From Streptomyces sp. XY006 (GTDB lineage: Bacteria > Actinomycetota > Actinomycetes > Streptomycetales > Streptomycetaceae): a DNA stretch of 64,000 nucleotides. Of the stretch, positions 40,331-49,219 are shown piece after piece (positions within the stretch are counted from its first letter, which is position 1; each line of letters opens with the position of its first letter). The translations under genes were made by a program, and so were the position numbers. Below the pieces are notes generated by a model. It did not search any database, was not told where the DNA came from, and worked only from the letters and a program-made list of their open reading frames with translations. The stretch spans positions 310,001 through 374,000 of the forward strand of contig NZ_NOKT01000002.1 of NCBI RefSeq assembly GCF_002237655.1. The letters run 5' to 3'.

Positions 40331-40569
40331 GCGAGCTCGCGATCATCCTCATCGTGGTCATAGCCGTCATCGGGATCAAGAAGCTCCCCGAGCTGACGCG
40401 CTCGGCCGGCAAGGCGGCCCGCATCCTCAAGGCAGAGGCCCGGGCCGCGAAGGACGAGGAGGCCGGGACGGCCCCCGCGCCCCGGGTGGTCCAGGGCGAG
40501 GTCGTCCCGCCGGGCACCGGCACGCCCCCGCCCGGCGCGCGGCCGACGGACGCCCCGGACCAGCGCTGA
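40318..40569 (+). CDS. tatA: Twin-arginine translocase subunit TatA
   Basis: 83-residue TatA/E protein, the pore-forming subunit of the twin-arginine export system. The layout is canonical: a short N-terminal helix LSELAIILIVVIAVIG, the hinge GIKKLPELTRSAGKA and an amphipathic helix ARILKAEARAAKDEE, then a proline-rich tail. ATG 40318 follows AAAGGA. No tatB or tatC is adjacent; in Streptomyces these lie elsewhere, and this may be a second TatA copy. Confidence 0.92.
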   Translation: MFGLSELAIILIVVIAVIGIKKLPELTRSAGKAARILKAEARAAKDEEAGTAPAPRVVQGEVVPPGTGTPPPGARPTDAPDQR

Positions 40570-40638
40570 TCCGTCCCGTGACGGCGTGACGGCCGGGCAA
40601 CGGCGTGGCGGGACGGCGGCACGGCGGGACAGCGGCAC

Positions 40639-40665
40639 GGCGTCACGGCCGGACGCCGTGACGCC
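40639..40665. terminator. Hairpin between tatA and htpG
   Basis: Perfect 11-bp stem, GGCGTCACGGC and its complement, with a 5-base loop. It sits within a stretch of GACGG/GGCAC-rich short repeats (40577-40670) between convergent genes. Confidence 0.7.
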
Positions 40666-40682
40666 AGGCCCCGCGGCGGCGG

Positions 40683-42578
40683 CTACAGCGTGCGCTCCAG
40701 GCGGTCCGCCACCAGCTTCACGAACTTCGCCGGGTCCTTCGGCTGGCCGCCCTCGGCGAGCACCGCGAGGGTGTGCAGCAGTTCCGCGGACTCGGCCAGC
40801 TCCGTGCGGTCCGCCCGCTCCTGGTAGGCCTGGTTCAGGCCCTTCACCAGCGGATGGCCCGGGTTGAGCTCCAGGATCCGCTTGGTGCGCGGCACCTCCT
40901 GGCCCATGGCCCGGTACATGTTCTCCAGGGCCGGGGTCAGGTCGTGCGCGTCGGAGACGACGCAGGCCGGGGAGACGGTGAGCCGCGTCGACAGGCGCAC
41001 CTCCTTGATCTCCTCGTCCAGCTGCTCGCGCATCCAGCCGAGCAGACCGGAGTACTCCTCGGTCTGCTTCTCCCGCTCCTCGCCGGCCTTCTCCGTGCCT
41101 TCGGCGTCCAGGTCGATCTCGCCCTTGGCCACCGACCGCAGCTTCTTGCCCTCGTACTCGCCGACCGCGTCGACCCACACCTCGTCGACGGCGTCGGTGA
41201 GCAGCAGGACCTCGATGCCCTTGGCGCGGAACGCCTCCATGTGCGGGGAGTTCTCGATGCTCTGCCGGGACTCGCCGGTGAGGTAGTAGATGTCCTCCTG
41301 GCCGTCCTTCATCCGCTCCACGTACTGGGCGAGCGTGGTCGGCTCCTCGCCGTGCGTGGTCGCGAACGACGCGACCGCCAGCAGGGCGTCGCGGTTGTCG
41401 GAGTCGGTGACCAGGCCCTCCTTCAGGACCGTGCCGAACTCGCGCCAGAGGGTGGCGTAGCGCTCGGCGTCCTTGGTCATGATCTCCTTGACCGTGGACA
41501 GCACCTTCTTCGTCAGCCGGCGCTGCATCATCCGGATGTGGCGGTCCTGCTGGAGGATCTCCCGCGAGACGTTCAGCGAGAGGTCCTGCGCGTCCACGAC
41601 GCCCTTGACGAAGCGGAGGTAGGGCGGCAGCAGCGCCTCGCAGTCGTCCATGATGAAGACGCGCTTCACATACAGCTGGACGCCCCGCTTGAAGTCCCGG
41701 GTGAACAGGTCGTGCGGCGCGTGCGAGGGGATGAAGAGCAGCGCCTGGTACTCGAAGGTGCCCTCCGCCTGGAGCCGGATCGTCTCCAGCGGCTCGCGCC
41801 AGTCGTGGCTGATGTGCTTGTACAGCTCGTGGTACTCGTCGTCGGACACCTCCTCGCGCGAGCGGGCCCACAGGGCCTTCATCGAGTTCAGCGTCTGCGG
41901 CTCGGGCGCGTCCTCCCCGTCACCCGTCTCCGGGACCATCCGGATGGGCCAGGTGATGAAGTCCGAGTACCGCTTGACGATCTCCCGGATCTTCCACTCG
42001 GAGGTGTAGTCGTGGAGCTGGTTCTCGGGGTCGGCGGGCTTGAGGTGGAGGGTGACGGAGGTGCCCTGCGGGGCGTCGTCGACACGCTCAAGGGTGTACG
42101 TGGCCTCGCCGCGCGAGCTCCAGCGGGTGCCCTGGCCCTCTCCGGCCCGGCGGGTGACCAGCGTGACCTCGTCCGCCACCATGAAGCCGGAGTAGAACCC
42201 GACGCCGAACTGGCCGATCAGCCCCTCCGCCCCGGCCGCGTCCTGGGCCTCGCGCAGCTCCTTCAGCAGGGTCGCCGTGCCCGACTTGGCGATGGTGCCG
42301 ATGAGCTGCCCGACCTCCTCGTAGGACATGCCGATGCCGTTGTCCCGCACGGTGAGCGTGCGGGCCTGACGGTCGACGTCGATCTCGATGTGCAGATCCG
42401 ACACGTCGGCGTCGAGCGCGTCGTCCCGCAGCTTCTCCAGACGCAGCTTGTCGAGCGCGTCGGAGGCGTTGGAGACGAGCTCGCGCAGGAAGACATCCTT
42501 GTTCGAGTAGACCGAGTGGATCATCAGCTGCAGCAGCTGACGGGCCTCTACCTGGAACTCAAACGTTTCGGTCGTCAT
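40683..42578 (-). CDS. htpG: Molecular chaperone HtpG (Hsp90)
   Basis: 631-residue bacterial Hsp90. ATG 42578 gives the usual start [20 protein letters not shown]. The N-terminal GHKL ATPase domain shows [36 protein letters not shown] and [13 protein letters not shown]; the middle domain has [28 protein letters not shown] and NVSREILQQ; the C-terminal dimerisation domain ends at ADRLERTL. Length and motifs are complete, so it should be active. It is a single gene, preceded by an 86-base gap after the sortase stop. Confidence 0.97.
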
Positions 42579-42664
42579 GGTTCGCGAATACCTCACAGGT
42601 CGCACAGTCGCCTGAACTGGTGGCAGTCACTGTAAAACACCAAGTCAGGCCGGAGGACCGGAAG

Positions 42665-43372
42665 TCAGACGAGGCGGGCGAAGACCACGAGGTTCTCGGT
42701 GTAGTCCCGGGCCCGGCGGTCGTAGGCGCCGGCGCAGGTGATCAGGCGCACCTGGGCGTCAGGGGTGTCGCCGTAGACGCGCTCGCTGGGGAAGGCGTCC
42801 TTGCGGAACGACTCCTTGTGGTCGACGGCGAAGGTCGCCCTGCTGCCGTCGGCCCGCTGCACGTGGAACCGGTCGCCCTTCTTCAGCTCCCCGAGCCGGG
42901 CGAACACCGCCGGTGCGGTCGTGGTGTCCACGTGACCTGCGATGATCGCGGTGCCGGTCTCGCCGGGCGAGTGGCCCTTGGCGTACCAGCCGACGAGGTT
43001 GGTGTCGTCGGGCGGGGGCGGATCGAGCTGACCCGTCCGGCCGATGGCCAGGTCGGTGAAGGGCGCGTCGACGGCGATCTTCGGGATGAGCAGACGGACC
43101 GGCTCGGAGCGCGGCAGGCCGGCGGCCCGGTTCGCGGCGGACGGCCGCGCCGCCGGGGTCCGGGGCGCGTCGGGCACGGCGGAGGCGGTGGCCGCGACGG
43201 CCGGCGGGGCGTGCGGCGGACCGCCGGCGTCCGGCACGGTGCCGCGGTCCGCGACCAGGTGCGCGGTGAGCAGGAGCGCGGCCGCGAGCCAGATCACCGT
43301 CACGACGGTGCGCAGGCGCCGTCTCTTCGGTGCGGGGGCCGGCAGGGCCGTGGAGGGAGGGCTGGCTGCCAT
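42665..43372 (-). CDS. Class F-type sortase
   Basis: 235-residue membrane-anchored transpeptidase. A basic N-terminus and a hydrophobic segment (TVVTVIWLAAALLLTAHLV, 22-40) are followed by a Pro/Ala-rich spacer and the sortase barrel from about residue 90. The catalytic residues are His147 in IIAGHVDT and Cys213 in RLITCAG, with Arg in AYDRRARDYTENLVVFA. The order and spacing are those of actinobacterial class F sortases. It lies 132 bases downstream of a repeat-rich surface protein with a terminal hydrophobic segment and basic tail, the most likely substrate. The genes read in the same direction. Confidence 0.9.
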   Translation of the reverse strand: MAASPPSTALPAPAPKRRRLRTVVTVIWLAAALLLTAHLVADRGTVPDAGGPPHAPPAVAATASAVPDAPRTPAARPSAANRAAGLPRSEPVRLLIPKIAVDAPFTDLAIGRTGQLDPPPPDDTNLVGWYAKGHSPGETGTAIIAGHVDTTTAPAVFARLGELKKGDRFHVQRADGSRATFAVDHKESFRKDAFPSERVYGDTPDAQVRLITCAGAYDRRARDYTENLVVFARLV

Positions 43373-43504
43373 GCGGGTACCACCTCATTCGGGCACGGCG
43401 GCGGGTCGGGCGCGGCAGCGGGCGCGACCCGCGGGAGGACGAGCCGGGCCGCCGCGACGCGAGAGGCGTGCGGCGGCCACGGCGGCTTACGCGTCAGGCA
43501 TCCG

Positions 43505-44320
43505 TCATGCGGCGCCCTGCGACGCACGCTGGCGGCGCAGCGCGTACACGCCGGTGCCGGCCACCGCCAGGACGGCGAGACCGCCCGCGGTCACGCCCGG
43601 CGTGCCGGCCAGCCCGCCGCCACCGGTGTGCATGCCACCGTGCGGCTTGTCGTGCTTGTCGCCCTTGTCGTGCCAGGAGCCCTTGTCGTGGTCGTCCTTG
43701 CCGTGCTCGTCGTGCCGGCCGTCCTCGTCGTGCTTGCCCTCCTCGTGCTTGCCGTTCTCGTCGTGCTTCCCGTTCTCCTCGTGCTTGCCGTTCTCGTCGT
43801 GCTTGCCGTTCTCGTCCTTGTCGCCGTAGGCGTCCTCTTCCTGCTTGTCGACCCAGGCGTCGTCGCCGCCGTCGGAGCTGTCCCAGTCGTCCGCGTTGAC
43901 CACGGCCAGGGCACCGCCGCCGGTGTGCACCCCGCCGCGCGGCTTGTGGTGCTTGCCGTGCTCGTCGTGCCGGTCGTGCTTGCCGTTCCAGTCCTTGCCG
44001 TGGTCGTCCTTGCCGTGCTCGTCCTTGCCGTGCTCGTCCTTGCCGTGGTCGTCGTGCTTGCCCTCGTCGTCACGGTGGTCGCCGTAGCCGTCCTCGTCGT
44101 GGCTCCAGTCGTCGTCCGCGGTCAGCCCGGTCAGCGCGCCGCCGCCCGTGTGCATCCCGCCGCGCGGCTCGTGGTGCTTCCCGTCCTTGTGGTGCTCCTT
44201 GCTGTGCGAAGTCGTGTCGTGGTCCCAGTCACCCATCGCCTCGGCGCTGGCGGTGGGAGCGGCGATCGCGAGGGCGGCCGTGGCCGTGGCCGTCGCGAGC
44301 AGCATGCGGGCAGAGCGCAT
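43505..44320 (-). CDS. Secreted His/Asp/Lys-rich repeat protein with C-terminal anchor
   Basis: 271-residue exported protein. Residues 1-27 are a signal peptide. The mature part is built from DEHGK/DENGK/EENGK-type repeats (about 90-125 and 168-225), so it is highly hydrophilic, rich in His and acidic residues and possibly metal binding. A block PRGG(M/V)HTGGGAL occurs at 52-63 and 127-138, and again as PHGGMHTGGGGL at 226-237. The last copy precedes a hydrophobic stretch (TAGGLAVLAVAGTGVYAL) and RRQR, the layout of a cell-wall sorting signal, although no LPxTG is present. With the adjacent class F sortase it looks like a surface protein and its anchor enzyme. Function unknown. Confidence 0.85.
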   Translation of the reverse strand: MRSARMLLATATATAALAIAAPTASAEAMGDWDHDTTSHSKEHHKDGKHHEPRGGMHTGGGALTGLTADDDWSHDEDGYGDHRDDEGKHDDHGKDEHGKDEHGKDDHGKDWNGKHDRHDEHGKHHKPRGGVHTGGGALAVVNADDWDSSDGGDDAWVDKQEEDAYGDKDENGKHDENGKHEENGKHDENGKHEEGKHDEDGRHDEHGKDDHDKGSWHDKGDKHDKPHGGMHTGGGGLAGTPGVTAGGLAVLAVAGTGVYALRRQRASQGAA

Positions 44321-44583
44321 CGGTGAGTCCTTCCGTCGCCGACCGGGGAGCTGACGCCGCGCCAGCTCACGAGACCCGGTCTCGACGTGCACCACCGTCA
44401 GTCATGCCGGACGGTCCCACCATCCAGGGCGTTCACACGGGTTACGACCCCACCCTGACGGCGGCACCCCGGTCCTCGCCGGGCCGCTTCCCGGGATGCG
44501 CAACCTCTCGCCCGCGCCCACCGTCTCCTACGGCGACACGTGGGGCGAATCCGCAGGCCCCCGGACCGAAGCGGGAGGCGCTC

Positions 44584-45084
44584 ATGGCCATGGTCGGCCT
44601 GTTCTGGATCGGCGAGGACTCGGTGCACGTGGGGGCCGAGCCCGCGGGGGCGGCCTCCGGGGTGCGGCTGACCGAGGACGGCGTCACGGTGGTCGGCGTC
44701 GACGGGGGCAGGTTCTGGACCTGGGACGAGGTGGTCCGCATCGAGACGCACGACGTGCCGGTGCGGTCGGGAGTGCGCCGGCTGGCCTCCATGGCGTTCG
44801 ACGCGGCGCTCGTCGCGGTCACCGGCGACGGCGAGCAGCCTCCGGCGTTCACCGTGGAGGTGGCGACGGCCGGGGAGACGGTCCTGGCCGACGCGCACCT
44901 GGCCGTCACCGGCGGGATCTACCTGCCCTCGGAGTACGAACTGTCCACCGCTCTCCTCCGGCGGCTGGCCGAGGGAGAGGCCGACGTCGCGGACCTCCTC
45001 GCATGGGGCCGGGAACACGCGGCGGAGGGCACCCCCGCGCGTGAGGAGCGCGAGGCGCTGCTGCGCAAGTGGGCCGGCGTGTAG
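44584..45084 (+). CDS. Conserved hypothetical protein, 166 residues
   Basis: Soluble protein starting at ATG 44584 behind GGGAGG. The sequence begins MAMVGLFWIGEDSVHVGAEP and shows beta-strand-rich segments (GVTVVGVDGGRFWTWDEVVRIETHDVP-like) followed by a C-terminal helix with EEREALLRKWAGV. It looks like a PH-like or small beta-barrel fold but I cannot assign it. It is transcribed away from the repeat protein; the 263-base gap between them should hold both promoters, which I could not pick out with confidence. Confidence 0.75.
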   Translation: MAMVGLFWIGEDSVHVGAEPAGAASGVRLTEDGVTVVGVDGGRFWTWDEVVRIETHDVPVRSGVRRLASMAFDAALVAVTGDGEQPPAFTVEVATAGETVLADAHLAVTGGIYLPSEYELSTALLRRLAEGEADVADLLAWGREHAAEGTPAREEREALLRKWAGV

Positions 45085-45097
45085 CCGCTGCTCCCCG

Positions 45098-45379
45098 CTA
45101 TCCGGGCCCCCGGTGGCCCGGGCGAGCCTGGTCCGGGTCGACCAGCTGCGCCGCCAGGCCGACGAGCACCAGTCCGCACGCGATGAGCAGGCCCTGGGAC
45201 AGGGCGATGCCCGACCCGAGGACGGCCACGCCGAGGGCGAGGCCCCACCAGGCACCGGTACGCCGGTACTCCCGAGGCCGGACCGGGCGGCCGGACCGCA
45301 GGGCACGGGCGAACCGGGGGTCCTTACGCTCCAGGCGCGCTGCGCGAGCGACCAGACGTTCGTCTTCGGACGGGGGCAC
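45098..45379 (-). CDS. DUF3040 membrane protein
   Basis: 93-residue protein. GTG 45379 with AAGGAG five bases upstream gives the DUF3040-type beginning PPSEDERLVARAARLERKDPRFARAL. Two hydrophobic helices follow (TGAWWGLALGVAVLGSGIAL and LLIACGLVLVGLAAQLV). Proteins of this family are small actinobacterial membrane proteins without known function. It converges on the 166-residue protein with a 13-base gap. Confidence 0.8.
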   Translation of the reverse strand: MPPSEDERLVARAARLERKDPRFARALRSGRPVRPREYRRTGAWWGLALGVAVLGSGIALSQGLLIACGLVLVGLAAQLVDPDQARPGHRGPG

Positions 45380-45969
45380 GGCGTCTCCTTCCGGAACCCG
45401 GCAGCGCTGGGGGGGCAGGGCACGGCCAAGGCCATGACACGTCCTGGGAGGTCGGGCCCTGTGGCGGGAGACAGCCTGCCGCCGCTGTCCCACCGGGGCT
45501 TCAGCGTCTCCCCCCTCCCGAGGCGTCCGCCATCAGGCCCTGACCCCATCCTTCCCGTCGGCCGCACCCCACGAACACGGGGTGGTGGGGCGGGTGTTCG
45601 CTCCGGAAGTGGGTGGTCCCACGGATGGCGGCGAGCACCGGACGGCGGGCACGCTGGACGGGGAGGACTCGGTTCGGAGGAGGCGGCGGGGGTCCGGCCC
45701 GGCGGGGCGGCCGGTCCCTGGGGGCGACGGGGGCCACGGGCCGACGAGCCCCGCGGGCCGAACGGGCGCTGAGGCCGGGCCGGGCCTGCGGGCCGAACGG
45801 GCGCTGAGGCCGGTGCGGGACTGCGGGCCGATCGAGCCCCGCGGGCCGACGGGCGTCCAGGACCGACCGGGCCCCGCGAACCGACGGGCACCGCAGGCCG
45901 ACCGGCCCTGGGGCCGGTCCGGGCCCGCGGGACTGCCGGGGCCCGCGGGCCGGGTTTGCCGGGGTCGCG
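45380..45969. other. Gene-free stretch with degenerate GC-rich repeats
   Basis: No convincing gene is visible in these 590 bases. The right half consists of variants of GGGCCGA(A/C)CGGGC. Two exact 26-bp copies start at 45753 and 45788, 35 bp apart, followed by decaying copies up to about 45960. Open frames here are only low-complexity Arg/Pro/Gly/Ala. Confidence 0.75.
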
Positions 45970-47244
45970 CTAGCGCTCGGCCTCGGCGGGCTCGGGGACG
46001 GGAGGCGGGCCGCCTGCCGGGGGGCCGTTCGTCGGGGCCGGGGCGTGTCGGTCGTGTGCCGTGCGGCCGGGCAGGAGGTCCTGGCCGGCCCGCAGCGCGC
46101 GGGCGAGCAGGTGCGCACGGCCGGCGGCGATGGGCCCGAGGATCGCGAGGACGAGGACGTACCCGGCGATGAACGGCGCCAGGCGGGCGTCGAGTCCGGC
46201 GGTGGCGGCCATCGCGGCCAGGATCAGCGCGAACTCCCCCCGGGCGACCAGGGTCGTGGCGATCTCGGCGGCGGTCTCGGTGCCGTAGCGGTACACCCTG
46301 GCGACCAGGAGGCCCGCGACGACGTTCATGACGACGGTCAGCGCGGCCGCCGCGGCGACGGGGCCGGCGACGGACAGGATGTCACCGGGGTCGATGGACA
46401 GACCGAACGCGAAGAAGAAGATGGCCGCGAAGGCGTCACGCAGCGGATGGACCAGGTCGCGGATGCGGGGGCCGGAGGGCGTGCCGGCCAGGATCAGGCC
46501 GACCATGAACGCGCCGATGGCGTCCGCGACTCCCAGGACCTCGGACACACCGGCCACCAGGACGGCCGCGCCGAGGAAGCTGATCACGAGCAGTTCGTTG
46601 TCGCGGGTCGCGATCAGCCGCCCGACCAGCCGGGTGCCGTAGCGGGCCGCGGCGGCCAGCACCAGCAGGAAACCGAAGGCCTTGGCGCCCTGCAGGACCA
46701 TGTCGCCGAGACCCTGCGCGCCGCCGATGACCGGCTGGAGCGCGGCGAGGTACAGGGCGAGGAAGATGTCCTCCACGACGATGACGCCGAGGATGAGCCG
46801 CGTCTCGGGGCGGCCGATGCGGCCCAGGTCGATGAGGATCTTGGTGACGATGGCGGACGAGGAGATGCCGAGGACGCCGGCCAGGACGAGGGCCTCCCGG
46901 ACGCCCCAGCCCAGGGCGAAGCCGAAGGCCAGGCCGGCGCCGACGTTGAGCAGCAGGTAGATGCCGCCGGCGGTCAGCAGGCGCCGGCCGCCGCTCTTGA
47001 GGTCGTCGAGGTGGAACTCCAGACCCAGGTAGAACAGCAGCAGCACCAGTCCGAGCGCGGAGAGCATCTCGAAGTCGTGCGCGTCCTGGACGATGACCAG
47101 GCCCGGGGTGTGCGGTCCGAGCAGGATGCCGGCGAGCATGAACAGCGGGATCGTCGGAAGTCCGATCCTGCCGCCGAGGCGGGCGAGGAGGGCGGCGGCG
47201 AGGAATGCACCGCCCATGGCGAGCAGGCTGTCAGCGTGTCCCAC
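45970..47244 (-). CDS. CPA2-family cation/proton antiporter
   Basis: 424-residue membrane antiporter of the KefB/KhtU (CPA2) type with about twelve helices, exchanging K+ or Na+ for H+. Family blocks: LLARLGGRIGLPTIPLFMLAGILLGP-like start, GLVLLLFYLGLEFHLDDLK, LGISSSAIVTKILIDLGR, the ion-site VVEDIFLALYL, and LVARGEFALILAA. The GTG at 47244 is the most likely start. The C-terminus is a Pro-rich cytoplasmic tail with no TrkA-N domain, and no separate regulatory TrkA-C/KhtT gene precedes it, unlike many Streptomyces relatives. Confidence 0.92.
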   Translation of the reverse strand: MGHADSLLAMGGAFLAAALLARLGGRIGLPTIPLFMLAGILLGPHTPGLVIVQDAHDFEMLSALGLVLLLFYLGLEFHLDDLKSGGRRLLTAGGIYLLLNVGAGLAFGFALGWGVREALVLAGVLGISSSAIVTKILIDLGRIGRPETRLILGVIVVEDIFLALYLAALQPVIGGAQGLGDMVLQGAKAFGFLLVLAAAARYGTRLVGRLIATRDNELLVISFLGAAVLVAGVSEVLGVADAIGAFMVGLILAGTPSGPRIRDLVHPLRDAFAAIFFFAFGLSIDPGDILSVAGPVAAAAALTVVMNVVAGLLVARVYRYGTETAAEIATTLVARGEFALILAAMAATAGLDARLAPFIAGYVLVLAILGPIAAGRAHLLARALRAGQDLLPGRTAHDRHAPAPTNGPPAGGPPPVPEPAEAER

Positions 47245-47398
47245 GGGTCACCGCCTTCGTGGGTGCGCGGCGGGCGGATCGTTTCATCGTGCGGGGACGG
47301 ATAAGGGCTCCTCCTTGGTGGGGCGGTCCGACGGGCGGCGTCCTGCGCCGCGCGACTCGGACGCGATCGGCCTGGGCGCGAACGACCCGCTCGGCGGC

Positions 47399-47578
47399 CA
47401 CGACGTGCGTAATGGCCACGTGCACGAACGACACGTGCGCGGTCACCACGTGCGCGGTAACGACGTACGCGGTCGCCACATGGGCAGTCGCCACGTGCAC
47501 AGCCACCACGTGCGCGAACGACACGTGCGCGAGCGACCGATGTGCCATCGACACATGTGCGTCGGCACACGTGTCGTA
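47399..47578. repeat. Twelve tandem 15-bp units, CACGTG-centred
   Basis: The segment divides exactly into twelve consecutive 15-base units resembling CGCCACGTGCGCGGT; for example 47444-47458 CACCACGTGCGCGGT, 47504-47518 CACCACGTGCGCGAA and 47519-47533 CGACACGTGCGCGAG. Seven units contain the palindrome CACGTG. Because 15 is a multiple of three, all frames give pentapeptide repeats (AHVxx on the minus strand, HVRxx on the plus strand), but no frame has a credible start or conserved ends. It fills most of the 47245-47721 gap, in which I find no gene. Confidence 0.9.
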
Positions 47579-47721
47579 CCCACAGTCAGCTCGTGCGCGG
47601 TCGACCGTGCGCGGTCGGCTCGGGCGACGCTGCCAGCCTCACACGGATGCCGGTGGCGCCACCATCGGTGCTCGCACCCATATTCGAGCGGGGACGACAC
47701 CCATCCGGTCCTGTCGTCCCG

Positions 47722-49185
47722 TCACACGTGCCGGTGTCCGATGCCCAGCAGACCGGCCGCCGCCGAGAAGTCCGCGGCATGGTGCCCGAGCGCGAGGGAC
47801 CAGTGGTGGCCCACGCCCGTGGCGCTCCACGCGTCGACCCATTCGCCGGGATCGCGGCCGAAGTCGACCCGGCTGGTGGTGTTGCCGATCTCCAGCAGCG
47901 GTCCGGGTACGACGGTGCCCTCGGAGGTGACGAAGGACAGGCTGCCATCCGCGTCCTGGCCCAGTCCGAGCAGGGTGACGGGCCCGTGCCGGACGTCGAA
48001 CTCGACGCTCACGCCCCAGCCGCGTTTGCCGTGGTAGACGCCGAGGCCGCGCAGCAGCGGGTCGCGGGAGGCGACGGCGAGGTGGGCGGGTCCGTCGTGG
48101 CCCATCTCCACCACGCCGTCCTCGAAGTTCAGGGCCTGGATCTCCGTGAAGGACCCTCCGGTGCCGGCGCTCTGGGAGGCCAGCTGGGCGACGGAGGTGC
48201 GCAGTTCGTACTCGCCGGCGGCGGGCACGCCCCGGGCGGTGAGCAGGGAGGCGCCGAGGATCATGCCGGCGCCGAGCCGCTCGTGCAGTTCGCCGTCGAG
48301 ACCGCGGTGGTAGTAGGCGAGGCTGTCGAGGGCGAAGTCCGCCACGAGCCGGTCAAGGGCGACCGAGACGGTCGCGCCCCAGGCGAAGTCCTCCTCGTCG
48401 ACACTGTCGTCGAGGGTGAAGACCTGCCGGGCGAGCGCCATCCGCTCCCGTGTCTCGGCCTCGGTGACCCGCTCCACGCGGTGGCGCAGGTCGTCGAACT
48501 CCAGCACCTCCACGTGCGAGCCGAACGTCGCGGACAGCAGGGTGGGGTCGGTCTGCACGTCCAGCATGCCGGGATACACGTGCCCCATGAGGCCGTGCCG
48601 GGCGTGCCGGAGCGCCGCGCGGACGTGCGCGGCCCGGATCCACCGCTCGATGCGCCGCCAGGCGGACTCCTGCCGCAGCCAGCCCGACACCGACCGGAAG
48701 GGGATGCCGGCACGCCGGAAGACGTTGCCGACCTCGGGGACGGGGCACTGCCCGCAGTAGGCCAGCCAGGCGCCGGTGTCGAAGGAGGCGTGGTCCATCC
48801 GCTCGGTCGGCTGGAGGTCGACGACCAGCACGGGCGTGTGCGAGCGCTGGGCGATCGGCAGCACCATCGAGGAGGTGAGGTACGTGGTCAGGAACAGCAC
48901 GATCAGGTCGCAGTCGGCGCGGCGCAACTGCTCGGCGGCGCGGGCTCCTTCCTGCGCGTCGGAGACGAACCCGGCGTCGGTCACCTCCGCGTCCATGGCC
49001 CGCAGGCGATCGGCGACATAGGCGGCGGACTCCCGCAGTTGCGGGAGGAGACCGGGGAACTGCGGCCAGTAGGTGCCCAGTCCGCCGGCGACCAGTCCGA
49101 TGCGGGTGCGGCGCCGGGTGACCGGCGGCAGCAGCTCGTGCAGGGCGGTGGCCCGTACGGCCGTGCCGTCCGCGGTCGTTGCCAT
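47722..49185 (-). CDS. L-fucose/L-arabinose isomerase family protein
   Basis: 487-residue protein related to L-arabinose/L-fucose isomerases, which interconvert aldoses and ketoses with a divalent metal. ATG 49185 has GGAG upstream. The N-terminal half shows RIGLVAGGLGTYWPQFPGL and CDLIVLFLTTYLTSSMVLP, typical of the substrate-recognition domain; the C-terminal half has LGAGMILGASLLTARGVPAAGEYELRT, MGHDGPAHLA with likely metal-ligand Glu/His, and a final VGHHWSLALGHHAAD His region. It follows the MFS gene by 34 bases. With the GH106-type hydrolase it probably processes the freed deoxy- or pentose sugar; the exact sugar is unknown. Confidence 0.85.
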   Translation of the reverse strand: MATTADGTAVRATALHELLPPVTRRRTRIGLVAGGLGTYWPQFPGLLPQLRESAAYVADRLRAMDAEVTDAGFVSDAQEGARAAEQLRRADCDLIVLFLTTYLTSSMVLPIAQRSHTPVLVVDLQPTERMDHASFDTGAWLAYCGQCPVPEVGNVFRRAGIPFRSVSGWLRQESAWRRIERWIRAAHVRAALRHARHGLMGHVYPGMLDVQTDPTLLSATFGSHVEVLEFDDLRHRVERVTEAETRERMALARQVFTLDDSVDEEDFAWGATVSVALDRLVADFALDSLAYYHRGLDGELHERLGAGMILGASLLTARGVPAAGEYELRTSVAQLASQSAGTGGSFTEIQALNFEDGVVEMGHDGPAHLAVASRDPLLRGLGVYHGKRGWGVSVEFDVRHGPVTLLGLGQDADGSLSFVTSEGTVVPGPLLEIGNTTSRVDFGRDPGEWVDAWSATGVGHHWSLALGHHAADFSAAAGLLGIGHRHV

Positions 49186-49219
49186 GGTCGGTGCTCCTTC
49201 TCGGTCGGTCTGCTGCGGC

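Noticed and set aside
47399..47578. CRISPR array
   Set aside because: Units are directly contiguous 15-mers without spacers, and there are no cas genes.
47093..48037. His-rich plus-strand frame through the 15-bp repeats (HVRxx pentapeptides)
   Set aside because: No ribosome site or conserved flanks, it overlaps the antiporter and the isomerase-family gene antisense, and the pentapeptide pattern follows automatically from a 15-base period.
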